Shown here one piece after another: positions 41,263 to 49,659 of a stretch of 64,000 nucleotides of DNA (positions are counted from its first letter, which is position 1; each line of letters starts with the position of its first letter). Position numbers and translations under genes: made by a program. The stretch comes from JALHVH01 sp963773685 (GTDB taxonomy: Bacteria > Acidobacteriota > Aminicenantia > Aminicenantales > Saccharicenantaceae), in NCBI GenBank assembly GCA_963773685.1, contig CAVZBY010000011.1, forward strand, positions 930,001 through 994,000, written 5' to 3'. A model generated the notes under the pieces. It was not told the origin of the DNA. It ran no database searches and was given only the letters and a program-made list of their open reading frames with translations.

Positions 41263-42516
41263 TCAGGCCAGGAGCCCCGAAGCCCGGCGCGTCCTTTCGC
41301 GCACGGGAAGGCCGTAAGGGCAGGCCCGCTCGCAGGCGCCGCAATCTCCGCAAGCCGAGGGTCCTCGCCCTTCCGGGATCCCTCGATACTCGGCGCGGGC
41401 GCGCTCCGTTTTCCCGTAGCTTTCGGCGTAGGCCAGGCACCGCGAGAGGTCGGCGGTCCGCACGCCGGCGGGGCACGCGGCCTGGCACAGGCCGCAGAAA
41501 TGGCAGTATCCCCGCGCGTTCGCGGCGACGTGGTCGTGGAGGATGCGCCGGTCGGCGGCGGTCAGAGGAAGCCCGACCACGGCCAGGTCCTCCTCCATTT
41601 GCGGCTCGTTCAGGATCTCCGTCACGACGGCGGCGATCCAGTCGTCGGCCAGGGCCCATTTCAGCATGGCCTGAAAGAGCGTCGTGCCGCCCGTCGCCCG
41701 CCCCGCGAGGTCCTGGCGGCGGCCTCCGACCTTAAGGACCTTCATCGCCGTGACGCCGACGTCCTTGGCCGCGGCCAGATCGATGAGACGGCGGATCCCG
41801 CTCTCGCCGAGATAATCGCCGTAGACCCGGACGTCCTTTTCGGTCTCCTGGATGTCGAAGACGTTATAGCCGATCTGGACCATGTCATAAAGACCGCAGG
41901 CGACGGCTTCGGGGATGACCGTATGCTGATTCGTGTGGCAGGTGACGCCCCGGAAGAGGAGCTTTCCCTGGGCCTTGAGCTTGGCGAACGCCCCGAGGAC
42001 CCGCTCGTCGGTGAGGTCCTTCGGGTCGTCGACGCCGTGGATGCCCAGGACCTCGACGTGGTCGGTCTCGAGCCGCCGCAAGCTCGCTTCGGCCGAGGCG
42101 ATGAGGCTCCCCTCTGTCGAGCGCTCCCGCAAATGGAACCGGGTGTGAATCTTGATCCGGTCCCGGCCGAAGGTCTTCAGGGCCCGGCCGGCCAGGCGCT
42201 CGACGTTCCCGTTCTCGTAGCTCTCCGAGACGTCCAGATAATTGACGCCGCGCTCGATGAGCCGGAAGAGAAGCCGTTCGTCCGGAAGCGGGCTCCCGCC
42301 GAGGGCGATCTCGGAGACATGGAGGCCCGTGCGGCCCAGACGGCGATAGACCATACCGTCCTTGACGATCTTTCCCGGCGCGGCGGGCGGGGCCGGAGAA
42401 TCCTGCCCGAGCGCCGGCAGGCCCCGTGCTGCGACAGCGGCCGCGGTTCCCGCGGCCAGCGTCTTCAGGAAAGAACGCCGGCCCGGGTCGTGTTCGATGA
42501 GGTCTTTGATGGACAT
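41263..42516 (-). CDS. Tat-exported aldo/keto reductase with a C-terminal [4Fe-4S] domain
   Basis: A 417-residue fusion. Tat-like signal: 'GRRSFLKTLAAGTAAAVAAR'. The AKR barrel follows, with 'MVYRRLGRTGLHVSEIALGG', 'GVNYLDVSESYENG' (the Asp and Tyr of the catalytic tetrad), 'KIHTRFHLRE' (a Thr/Arg where the usual Lys stands) and 'VLGIHGVDD' (His). The C-terminus has two ferredoxin-type clusters: 'YCHFCGLCQAACPAGV' and 'ACGDCGACERACPYGLP'. Iron-sulfur AKR fusions are usual in anaerobes and sugar degraders; electrons may pass through the clusters rather than NADPH. It is transcribed alone. The missing catalytic Lys should be checked by structural alignment. Confidence 0.82.
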   Translation of the reverse strand: MSIKDLIEHDPGRRSFLKTLAAGTAAAVAARGLPALGQDSPAPPAAPGKIVKDGMVYRRLGRTGLHVSEIALGGSPLPDERLLFRLIERGVNYLDVSESYENGNVERLAGRALKTFGRDRIKIHTRFHLRERSTEGSLIASAEASLRRLETDHVEVLGIHGVDDPKDLTDERVLGAFAKLKAQGKLLFRGVTCHTNQHTVIPEAVACGLYDMVQIGYNVFDIQETEKDVRVYGDYLGESGIRRLIDLAAAKDVGVTAMKVLKVGGRRQDLAGRATGGTTLFQAMLKWALADDWIAAVVTEILNEPQMEEDLAVVGLPLTAADRRILHDHVAANARGYCHFCGLCQAACPAGVRTADLSRCLAYAESYGKTERARAEYRGIPEGRGPSACGDCGACERACPYGLPVRERTRRASGLLA

Positions 42517-42523
42517 CGCGGAC

Positions 42524-42553
42524 TATCTAACACCGGGACCGACGCTGTGTCAA
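42524..42553 (-). promoter_or_regulatory. Promoter of the aldo/keto reductase gene, leaderless arrangement
   Basis: Minus strand: TTGACA (42553-42548), 18-nt spacer, TAGATA (42529-42524). The ATG at 42516 comes 7 nt later, with no ribosome site between. Confidence 0.62.
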
Positions 42554-42638
42554 TCGGCCGTGCGGCAGCCCTGGGCCTGCGCCATCCCATAGATCGCCCT
42601 TCACCCCGGACCCGCCTATTTCAAAACGGGGAATTCGC

Positions 42639-42654
42639 GCAGGCTGAAGCCTGC
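42639..42654. repeat. Dispersed palindromic repeat GCAGGCTGAAGCCTGC
   Basis: A 16-bp palindrome (7-bp arms, GA centre) followed by GGCTAC. The same core occurs at 54818-54833, and diverged forms at 54884-54899 and 55004-55019. It lies in the 174-bp gap between convergently placed regulatory and coding ends; no gene is seen here. Confidence 0.75.
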
Positions 42655-42690
42655 GGCTACATTCAGTACGGATCGAACCCGCGTCTCCGC

Positions 42691-43086
42691 TCAGGACGCG
42701 CGGCGACGGGCCCCGGCGCGGCGGGGACGATCCGATGCCTCGAGCGCTTTCAGGAATTCCCGCGCGCCCCTGGAAGGACCGGCGCCCGCCTGCCATTGGA
42801 ACTCGTCGAGGGCGACACGGCCGCCGGGGCCGACCCGTACGCCTTCGCTGAGGAGCTTCCGGCGTTGCTCGTCGAATCCCTTCCTGCGCGGGAGAGATAT
42901 CCCGCCGCGGCTGTTGATGACGCGATGCCAGGGAAGCCCGGCCGTTTCCGAACAGGAATGGAGGACGCGCGCGACCTGTCTCGCCCCGCGAGGATTCCCG
43001 GCAAGCGCGGCGATCTGCCCATAAGTAGCCACTTTCCCCCTGGGGATGGCTCTGATGCGCCCCTTGATCCTCTCTTCGAATTCCAT
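42691..43086 (-). CDS. Alkyltransferase-like protein (ATL, MGMT family without the cysteine)
   Basis: About 131 residues. The MGMT C-terminal fold is clear: 'IRAIPRGKVATYGQIAALAG', 'GARQVARVLHSC' (the DNA-binding helix with its Arg finger region) and 'GLPWHRVINSRGGISLP'. The active site reads PWHRV where true O6-alkylguanine transferases have PCHRV, so this cannot repair by alkyl transfer. ATLs bind alkylguanine and hand it to nucleotide excision repair. The start at 43086 (MEFEERIKG) is preferred over 43101, because a TATAAT box overlaps the upstream ATG. The C-terminus is an Arg/Ala-rich tail. Confidence 0.85.
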   Translation of the reverse strand: MEFEERIKGRIRAIPRGKVATYGQIAALAGNPRGARQVARVLHSCSETAGLPWHRVINSRGGISLPRRKGFDEQRRKLLSEGVRVGPGGRVALDEFQWQAGAGPSRGAREFLKALEASDRPRRAGARRRAS

Positions 43087-43129
43087 CGCCGTTTCGCTCA
43101 TTATAAATGATGGCTTCCAAAAAAACTTC

Positions 43130-43159
43130 TTGACATTATATTCGAAGATTCAATATTAT
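43130..43159 (+). promoter_or_regulatory. Sigma-70-like promoter of the IclR-family regulator
   Basis: TTGACA at 43130-43135, 18-nt spacer, TATTAT at 43154-43159. The surrounding 43110-43195 is strikingly A/T-rich for this genome and includes the ATL gene's opposite promoter. Self-binding of the regulator here is plausible. Confidence 0.68.
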
Positions 43160-43203
43160 TAATATCGTAATCTGATTATGTATTTAACAATTGGCGGGTC
43201 GCG

Positions 43204-43986
43204 GTGAAAAAAGTGTCTCCCAAGCGGCCTTCCCTTTATTTCTCCAATCCGTTCTCCAAAGGGCTCAAGATCCTCAGCCTCTTCCGCCCCGAGCGCAGCA
43301 GCCTCAGCCTCAAGGAGATCGCCCAGACGCTCTCCATCGATCCGAGCTCGGCGTTCCGCTTCTGCAACACGCTCGTCGAGCTCAATTACCTGAACAAGAA
43401 CCCCCGGACCAAGCTCCTCTCGCCCGGTCCGAAAGCCTACGCCATGGGCCTGAACCTCGTCAAGAGCTTCAGCCTCCGCCAGGTCGTCGCGCCGATCATC
43501 GACGAGGTCTACGAGCGGCTCGGGATCACGATCGATTCCGGCATCCTCGAGGGCGACATCCTCGTCCAGGTCTATTACCGGGCGGCCAAGGACGCGCTGT
43601 CCTATCCCCTGCCCATCGTCGCCGCGGCGATGCACTGCTCGTCCATCGGCAAGTCCATCCTGGCGAACCTCCCGGAAAAGGAATGCCTGGACATTCTCAG
43701 CCGGCTGGACTTCGTCAAAAGGACGGCCAATTCGATCACCGACAAGAACAAGTTCCTGGTCGAGCTGGAGAAGGTCCGACGGCAGGGGTACGCGGTCAAT
43801 AACGAGGAATACATCGTCGGCCAGATCGTCATCGGGGCGCCCTTTTTCAACCTGGAAACGGGTCGGCCGGCCGGCGCCGTATCCTTCGATTTCTCGATCA
43901 TCGGGAACACGCTCGAAAGCATCAAGGCCAAGTACCTCGACGTCCTGCTCAAGCTGGCCAAGGATATATCGGCGGTAACCAGGTGA
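43204..43986 (+). CDS. IclR-family transcriptional regulator
   Basis: A 260-residue regulator. N-terminal winged helix: 'SKGLKILSLFRPERSSLSLK', 'EIAQTLSIDPSSAFRFCNTL' (recognition helix) and 'YLNKNPRTKLLSPGPKAYAM'. The C-terminal ligand domain follows: 'RQVVAPIIDEVYERLGITID', 'HCSSIGKSILANLPEKECLD', 'GYAVNNEEYIVGQIVIGAPF' and 'AGAVSFDFSII', in the normal IclR order. The GTG at 43204 is used. It lies 86 nt upstream of the TonB receptor and probably controls it and the amidohydrolase. Confidence 0.92.
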   Translation: MKKVSPKRPSLYFSNPFSKGLKILSLFRPERSSLSLKEIAQTLSIDPSSAFRFCNTLVELNYLNKNPRTKLLSPGPKAYAMGLNLVKSFSLRQVVAPIIDEVYERLGITIDSGILEGDILVQVYYRAAKDALSYPLPIVAAAMHCSSIGKSILANLPEKECLDILSRLDFVKRTANSITDKNKFLVELEKVRRQGYAVNNEEYIVGQIVIGAPFFNLETGRPAGAVSFDFSIIGNTLESIKAKYLDVLLKLAKDISAVTR

Positions 43987-44072
43987 AAGTGCCGACCTCT
44001 CCCGGATCCCTTTCTCGGCTTGTCCGGCGAGGTTTCGGACGAAATATTCCATTACAATCAGGAGGGAAGAGT

Positions 44073-46790
44073 ATGTCGAGTCCAAAGCGGTTATGGGCCA
44101 TGAGCCTCGTGCTCCTGGTCCTGGCCGCGGGTTTCCTCACGGCCCAAACGAGGGAAACCGCGGTCATTCAGGGCACGGTCAAAGACTCCCTGGGCAGCCC
44201 GCTGCCCGGAGTCACCGTGTGGGTGCTTTCGCCCAACATGATGGGCAAGCCCTCGGCGACCACGGGGCCGGACGGGGGCTACAGGATCCCGGCGCTCGCC
44301 ACCGGGACCTATGAGGTCAACGCGGAGCTCACCGGCTTCACCTCGGCCAAGATCACCGGCATCGACATTCATGCCAACATGACGGCCACCGTCGACCTCA
44401 TGATGGAGCAGGCCAAGCTCGAGACGGAGGTCAGCGTCGTCGGGGCCGCCCCCGTCGTCGACGTCACGAGCTCCGCCCTGGCCAACACCTACATCTCCAA
44501 GGACCTGCTGAACAGTCTGCCTACGGCGCAGAACACGCACGCCATCCTCAACCTCGCCCCGGGCGTCACCGGTCTCAGCACCTATGGCGGCGGCGACCAG
44601 GACGGCAACTCCTGGACCATCGACGGCGCCGAGGTCAGCAGCTCCTGGTTCGGCGGCGGCCAGTATTCGACGCCCATCGACTATAACGTCGTCGAGGAAG
44701 AGCAGGTCATCGCTCTGGGCGCCCCGGCCGAATACGGCGGGTTCACGGGCGCGGCCGTCAACATCGTCACGAAGTCGGGCGGAAACGAGTTCCACGGCGA
44801 CGCCCAGGTCCTCTACCGGGGCGACTCATGGCAGAGCTCGAACATCAAGGCCGGCGACCAGGAGTGGAGACTCCTGGGTGAGACCCCGGCTACCAAGTAC
44901 TTCAGCCCCAGCGTCCACGTGGGCGGCCCCATCCTCAGGGACAAGCTCTGGTTCTTCGCCGGCTTCGAGTACTACAAGCAAACGATCACCCTCGAATCCA
45001 CCGGCAAGGACAGCCCGCGGACGCTTCCGAAGTATTACGTCAAGCTGACCTTCCAGCCCACACAGAAGGACCGTATCCAGGCGTCCTATGAGACCCACAC
45101 CTACACGGCTCTCAGGACCCAGATGGACAACCTCGTCACGGCCGACGGGAACTGGGACGACAAGTGGGATTCGAACCTGGTCAACGCGTCCTACCTCCAC
45201 ACGTTCACGGCCGACTCCATCTTCGAGCTCAAGTTCGGAGCCAATTGGGGAAGCTGGGCCCGCTATCCTTCCCACAAGGACCGCAACAAGTCCGGGTTCT
45301 GGGACCTGGTCAACGGCACGCACGCCTGTTACTGGTGGTCCTATCAGCCGGACCACAAAACCACCCTCCGCGGGACCTTCAGCCAAAGGGCCGATAATCT
45401 CGCCGGCTCCCACGACTTCAAGATCGGCGTAGAGGCCGAGCAGAGCGGCGGCTACTGGGATATGACCATCCCCGGCGACATGTACTTTCTCACGCTGGAC
45501 AACCAGCCGTATTTGGGCGTCAAAACGCACGGCTACCAGGGCTTCAGCAATTGGCTGTTCTCCTTCTACGTCCAGGACGACTGGCGCATCAATGACTCCC
45601 TCGTCCTCAACCCGGGCCTCCGTTACAATATCGCCCGGGGCAAGGTCCCGAACATCGACGAGACCGTCTGGAAGCCCCATATGGGCATCGAGCCGAGACT
45701 CGGCCTCGTCTGGGACATCACAGGGAAACAGACGACCGTCCTTAAGGCGCACATCGGCAAGTATTATGACGGAACACGGTCGTACAACTTCTGGAGCCTG
45801 ACTCCCCAGGGGGACACGGAGAACTACCTTTGGAACTCCGCGACCGCCACCTATGATTACTGGTACACCCAGTTCGGCGCCAATCTCTACGAGGTAGACC
45901 CGAACGTCAAGACCCCCTCGATGAACCAGGGCGTCCTAGGCATCGAGCAGGTCCTCGGCAAGAACATGTCGGCCAGCGTGTCCGTGATCTACAAGAAGTG
46001 GCTCAATTTCGTCGACGCCGTCGATCTCAACGCAACCTTCGAGCCCGTATCCTATGTCAATCCGAACACGGGCGAGACGATGACGGTCTATAACCAGACC
46101 AACCCAGGGACCCAGCCCCACTATCTGATCACCAACCCCAAGGTCGGCAAGGACATCGGCGCCGCCTACCCGGACATCGTCATGATCGACCCGTCCCGGA
46201 AGTACGTCGGCCTCCAGCTCACGTTCAACAAGCGGTACGCCGACAGGTGGCAGATGTCCGCCTCCTACACCTACAGCAAGGAAGAAGGCAGCTATTCCAA
46301 CGCCCATACGGCCACCGGGTCCTACGGCACCGGCGCAACCGGGAACTACTACGACCCGAACCTCCAGATCAACCTCTACGGCCGATCGGCCATCAGCCCC
46401 CCGCACGTCTTCAAGATCATGGCCTCCTACGTCCTCCCGTGGGGCATCAACATCAGTGGTGTCTATCAGTACAACTCGGGCCGGACCTGGACCAAGACGA
46501 CCACTCTCACCCAGCTCGACCAGGCCACCAAGCCCTACCTCCTGCTCGAACCCTCGGGGTCCCAGCGGATGGATGCCAGCAGCAACCTCGACTTCCGGCT
46601 GGAGAAATCCTTCTCCTACCGGACGATGCGCCTCTCTGTGATGCTCGACCTGTTCAACGCGCTCAACCAGGCCATCCCGTGGGGCCAATACGGCACCTAC
46701 GTCAGCGTATTCCAGGGCCCCAACCAGGGCCTTCCCCTGTACGTTTGCGATCCCCGAGTCTTCCGGCTCGGCGTGAAGTTAACGTTCTGA
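44073..46790 (+). CDS. TonB-dependent receptor with carboxypeptidase-regulatory domain (Oar-like)
   Basis: A 905-residue outer-membrane receptor. The ATG at 44073 follows GGAGGGAAGAG and gives a clear signal peptide (LVLLVLAAGFLTAQT). Domains: CarboxypepD_reg ('VIQGTVKDSLGSPLPGVTVW', 'GPDGGYRIPALATGTYEV') to ~residue 115, a plug ('NSLPTAQNTHAILNLAPGVT', 'NSWTIDGAEVSSSWFGGG') to ~260, then a 22-strand-type barrel ending in '...LGVKLTF' with terminal Phe. A TonB box is not obvious. Oar-like receptors take up peptides, glycans or other large ligands. No SusD-like partner is present. The IclR regulator precedes it and a peptidase-like amidohydrolase follows. Confidence 0.92.
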   Translation: MSSPKRLWAMSLVLLVLAAGFLTAQTRETAVIQGTVKDSLGSPLPGVTVWVLSPNMMGKPSATTGPDGGYRIPALATGTYEVNAELTGFTSAKITGIDIHANMTATVDLMMEQAKLETEVSVVGAAPVVDVTSSALANTYISKDLLNSLPTAQNTHAILNLAPGVTGLSTYGGGDQDGNSWTIDGAEVSSSWFGGGQYSTPIDYNVVEEEQVIALGAPAEYGGFTGAAVNIVTKSGGNEFHGDAQVLYRGDSWQSSNIKAGDQEWRLLGETPATKYFSPSVHVGGPILRDKLWFFAGFEYYKQTITLESTGKDSPRTLPKYYVKLTFQPTQKDRIQASYETHTYTALRTQMDNLVTADGNWDDKWDSNLVNASYLHTFTADSIFELKFGANWGSWARYPSHKDRNKSGFWDLVNGTHACYWWSYQPDHKTTLRGTFSQRADNLAGSHDFKIGVEAEQSGGYWDMTIPGDMYFLTLDNQPYLGVKTHGYQGFSNWLFSFYVQDDWRINDSLVLNPGLRYNIARGKVPNIDETVWKPHMGIEPRLGLVWDITGKQTTVLKAHIGKYYDGTRSYNFWSLTPQGDTENYLWNSATATYDYWYTQFGANLYEVDPNVKTPSMNQGVLGIEQVLGKNMSASVSVIYKKWLNFVDAVDLNATFEPVSYVNPNTGETMTVYNQTNPGTQPHYLITNPKVGKDIGAAYPDIVMIDPSRKYVGLQLTFNKRYADRWQMSASYTYSKEEGSYSNAHTATGSYGTGATGNYYDPNLQINLYGRSAISPPHVFKIMASYVLPWGINISGVYQYNSGRTWTKTTTLTQLDQATKPYLLLEPSGSQRMDASSNLDFRLEKSFSYRTMRLSVMLDLFNALNQAIPWGQYGTYVSVFQGPNQGLPLYVCDPRVFRLGVKLTF

Positions 46791-46818
46791 TCTGACAAGT
46801 TTCTTCTTGAGCCTGCCC

Positions 46819-46850
46819 CTCAAGGGGCCCTTTAAAAAGGGCCCCTTGAG
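46819..46850. terminator. Strong hairpin after the TonB receptor gene
   Basis: CTCAAGGGGCCCTTT, AA, then the exact reverse complement: a 15-bp stem with a 2-nt loop, 28 nt after the stop codon. There is no downstream T-run, so it may act as an mRNA stabiliser or an attenuator rather than a classic terminator. The same CCC-TTT/AAA-GGG core recurs in other gaps. Confidence 0.55.
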
Positions 46851-46934
46851 GATCGCGGGCCCGATACCGCAGGATATCTTCCAACGCCGCTGACGGCGCC
46901 CGGCCGTCCGGCTCTCGCCCGAAAAGGAGGCCCG

Positions 46935-49469
46935 ATGTTCGACAAGACCCTTCGCCCCATCGCCCGGCTGGCGGCATGCCTCGGTTTGGCCGCCGCTCTC
47001 CCGCTCTTCTCCGCCCCGGAAACGCTGGTCATCAAGGCCGGAAAGATCCACACCGCGGTCAACGGAACCATCATGAACGGGACCATCGTCATCGAGAACG
47101 GCAAGATCATAAAGGTGGGCAAGGACGTGCCCGTCCCCGCGGGCGCCGAGGTCATCGAAGCCGAGGTCGTCATCCCCGGCCTGGTCGACATCCACGGGCA
47201 TCTGGGCGTCTATCCCGTCCCCGTCGTCGAGGAGAACCTGGACGGCAACGAGGCGACCAATCCCATCACCCCCCAGATCCGGGCCCTCGATTCCTTCAAT
47301 TTCGACGACCCGGCCATCCCGGCGGCCCTCGCCGGGGGCGTGACCACGGTCGTCTCGCGGCCGGGCTCCCTGAACGTCATCTGCGGGACGAGCGTGGCCG
47401 TCAAGATGAAGAAGGCCCGTCCGGCGGACATGGTCCTCAAGGAGGACTGCGACCTCAAGATGGCCATCGAGGGAAATCCCTCGGGCTACTACGCGAATCT
47501 CAAGCAGATGCCGTCGACGGTCATGGCCGTTTATTTCGTCGCCCGCAAGGCCTTTGTCGAGGCCCAGGAATACCGAAAGAGCTGGGAGGGCTACGAGGCC
47601 GACGTCAAGGCGGGCAAGGACGTCCTTCCCCCGAAGCGCGACCTCGGCAAGGAGACGCTCGTCCGCGTCCTGAAGCGCGAGCTCCCCGTCCATATCCACT
47701 GCTACACGCCCTCGCAGATCATGAGCTCTATCCGCCTGGCCGATGAGTTCGGCTTCCGCCTCAGCCTCGGCCACTCGGACAAGTCCTACCTGATCGTGGA
47801 TGAGCTCGCGAAGCGCAAGGACATCTTCGTCAACGTCGGGCCGGCCGTGTTCGACACCTATCCCCAGAACTCCCTGGTCTTCGCCAACGTCCCGGCCATC
47901 CTCGCCAAGGCCGGCATCAAGGTCTCCCTCCAGACCGACGCCGGGGCCGAACAGCAGAACCTGCGCCAGTTCGCCTCCCTCTGCGTCCGGTACGGGATGA
48001 CGGAAGAGGACGCTCTCCGGTCCATCACCAGCTGGGCGGCCGAAGCCATCGACCTGGCCGGCCGGATCGGAAGCATCGAGCCGGGCAAGGACGCGGACCT
48101 CGTCCTCCTCGACGGCGCTCCCTTCGAGTTCCTGACGTCCGTGCGCGCCGTCCTCATCGACGGCAAGGTCGAATACCGGAACCCGCTCGAAGAGCGTCCC
48201 GCCGTCGGGACGCCCGTCCCGCCCGCCGTCGGCGCTCTGGCCATCCCCGAAGCCGCCAGGGCCGGAGGCCGGTTTGCCCTGAAAGGCGCCACCGTATACA
48301 CCATGGCGGGCGCCCCGGTCGCGGGCGGCATCGTCCTGGTCAAGGACGGGAAGATCGAGAAGGCCGGGAAGGACGTGACCGTCCCCGACGGATATCCGGT
48401 CATCGACGCGGCGGGGTTCGTCGTCATGCCGGGGCTCGTCCTCGCCCGGACCCATATCGGCATCGGCGACAACTGGAGAATGCAGAAGGAGACGGACGAG
48501 ATCTCCAAGCCGGTGACGCCGGAGATGGAGGTCAAGCACGGCATCGAGGTCCAGGACCCGCACTTCTACTTCGCCCACCAGATGGGCATCACCTCGGCCC
48601 TGGTGACGCCGGGCGACCTGAACGTCATCGGAGGACGCGGGCTCGCCCTCAAGACACGGGGCGACATCATCGACCGGATGATCATCAAGGACCAGGCCGT
48701 CATGGTCTTCGGCATGGGGGCCAAGGCCCGGAGAAAGGGACAGATGCCGTCCACGCGGATGGGGATCGCCGCCGTCGTCCGCGAGACGCTGACCAAGGCC
48801 CGGGAATACCGGGATTTGCGGGCCGCTTACGACAAGAAGAAGAAAGGGCCGGAGCCCGCCCGGGACCTCTCCCTCGAGGCCCTCGTCCCCGTCATCGACG
48901 GGAAGACCCCGGTCATCGTCCACGCCGAGCGGATGGACGATATCCTGACCGCCCTTCGGCTGGCCGACGAGTTCCAACTGAAGATCATCCTGGACGGGGC
49001 GACCGACGCTTACCGGGTGGTCGACGAGATCAAGAAGCGGAACATCCCCGTCATCCTCGAGGACATCATGCGCGGCGTCGGCGGCATCGAAGACGTCGGG
49101 TTCAACAACTCGAACCCGGCCATCCTGGCCAAGGCCGGAATTCCCGTGGCCTTCCGGTCCAAGGAAGGGCTCTGGCAATGGCCGGCCGCGGGGCTGACGG
49201 GCGGCGATCCGCTCGAGGTCGCGGCGTTCGCCTGCCGTTACGGGATGCCCGAGGACGCCGCTCTCCGGGCCGTGACCATCGACGCCGCCCGCATCGCCGG
49301 CATCGCCGACCGCGTCGGCAGTCTGGAGCCCGGCAAGGACGCCGACATTCTCGTCCTGAGGGGGCACCCGCTCGGGACGACGTCCATCGCCGAGGCCGTG
49401 TTCATGGACGGAAAGCTGATCTATCAATCTAAACCCGACGAACACGTCTCCCTCGAGCTCGTAAAATAG
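46935..49469 (+). CDS. Exported tandem amidohydrolase (two imidazolonepropionase-like halves)
   Basis: An 844-residue exported protein that contains the amidohydrolase fold twice. Half 1 (~25-430): 'VIPGLVDIHGHLGVYP' with the HxH metal site, 'PVHIHCYTPSQIMSSIRLAD', 'LSLGHSDKSYLIVDEL' and 'IGSIEPGKDADLVLLDGAPF'. Half 2 (~445-830): 'AAGFVVMPGLVLARTHIGIG', where the HxH is replaced by THIG, 'PVIVHAERMDDILTALRLAD' and 'VGSLEPGKDADILVLRGHPL'. So the second metal site looks damaged and that half may be structural or regulatory. GGAGG precedes the ATG. Members hydrolyse imidopeptides and similar amides. Location after the TonB receptor suggests processing of an imported compound. Confidence 0.88.
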   Translation: MFDKTLRPIARLAACLGLAAALPLFSAPETLVIKAGKIHTAVNGTIMNGTIVIENGKIIKVGKDVPVPAGAEVIEAEVVIPGLVDIHGHLGVYPVPVVEENLDGNEATNPITPQIRALDSFNFDDPAIPAALAGGVTTVVSRPGSLNVICGTSVAVKMKKARPADMVLKEDCDLKMAIEGNPSGYYANLKQMPSTVMAVYFVARKAFVEAQEYRKSWEGYEADVKAGKDVLPPKRDLGKETLVRVLKRELPVHIHCYTPSQIMSSIRLADEFGFRLSLGHSDKSYLIVDELAKRKDIFVNVGPAVFDTYPQNSLVFANVPAILAKAGIKVSLQTDAGAEQQNLRQFASLCVRYGMTEEDALRSITSWAAEAIDLAGRIGSIEPGKDADLVLLDGAPFEFLTSVRAVLIDGKVEYRNPLEERPAVGTPVPPAVGALAIPEAARAGGRFALKGATVYTMAGAPVAGGIVLVKDGKIEKAGKDVTVPDGYPVIDAAGFVVMPGLVLARTHIGIGDNWRMQKETDEISKPVTPEMEVKHGIEVQDPHFYFAHQMGITSALVTPGDLNVIGGRGLALKTRGDIIDRMIIKDQAVMVFGMGAKARRKGQMPSTRMGIAAVVRETLTKAREYRDLRAAYDKKKKGPEPARDLSLEALVPVIDGKTPVIVHAERMDDILTALRLADEFQLKIILDGATDAYRVVDEIKKRNIPVILEDIMRGVGGIEDVGFNNSNPAILAKAGIPVAFRSKEGLWQWPAAGLTGGDPLEVAAFACRYGMPEDAALRAVTIDAARIAGIADRVGSLEPGKDADILVLRGHPLGTTSIAEAVFMDGKLIYQSKPDEHVSLELVK

Positions 49470-49505
49470 AACTCGCAGGATCGGAATCATGGGGCCCCAT
49501 AGAGT

Positions 49506-49584
49506 CCCCCCTTTGAAAAAGGGGGGCACGGGGGGATTTGCCGAGTCCGATAAATCCCCCCCAACCCCCCTTTAATAAGGGGGG
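49506..49584. repeat. Pair of C6-T/A-G6 hairpin repeats
   Basis: CCCCCCTTT-GAA-AAAGGGGGG at 49506-49526 and a second C6...G6 hairpin at 49565-49584, preceded by AAATCCCCCCCAA. They belong to the same dispersed family as 54559-54740 and 60983-61016. They fill most of the gap between 49470 and 49659. Confidence 0.75.
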
Positions 49585-49659
49585 AGGAAATTCGCCTCAC
49601 CCCCCTTGACGAAGCATGGCGCCTCGCGCCGCGGCGAGGGATTCTGGTACAATCCTGAC

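Noticed and set aside
42660..42690. GGGTTCGATCC-like string on the minus strand, resembling a tRNA T-loop
   Set aside because: The flanking bases do not form a T-stem, and no acceptor, D or anticodon arms can be built around it.
46779..49529. A 916-residue minus-strand open frame over the amidohydrolase gene
   Set aside because: A mirror frame of a well-conserved gene; no recognisable motif and unlikely composition.
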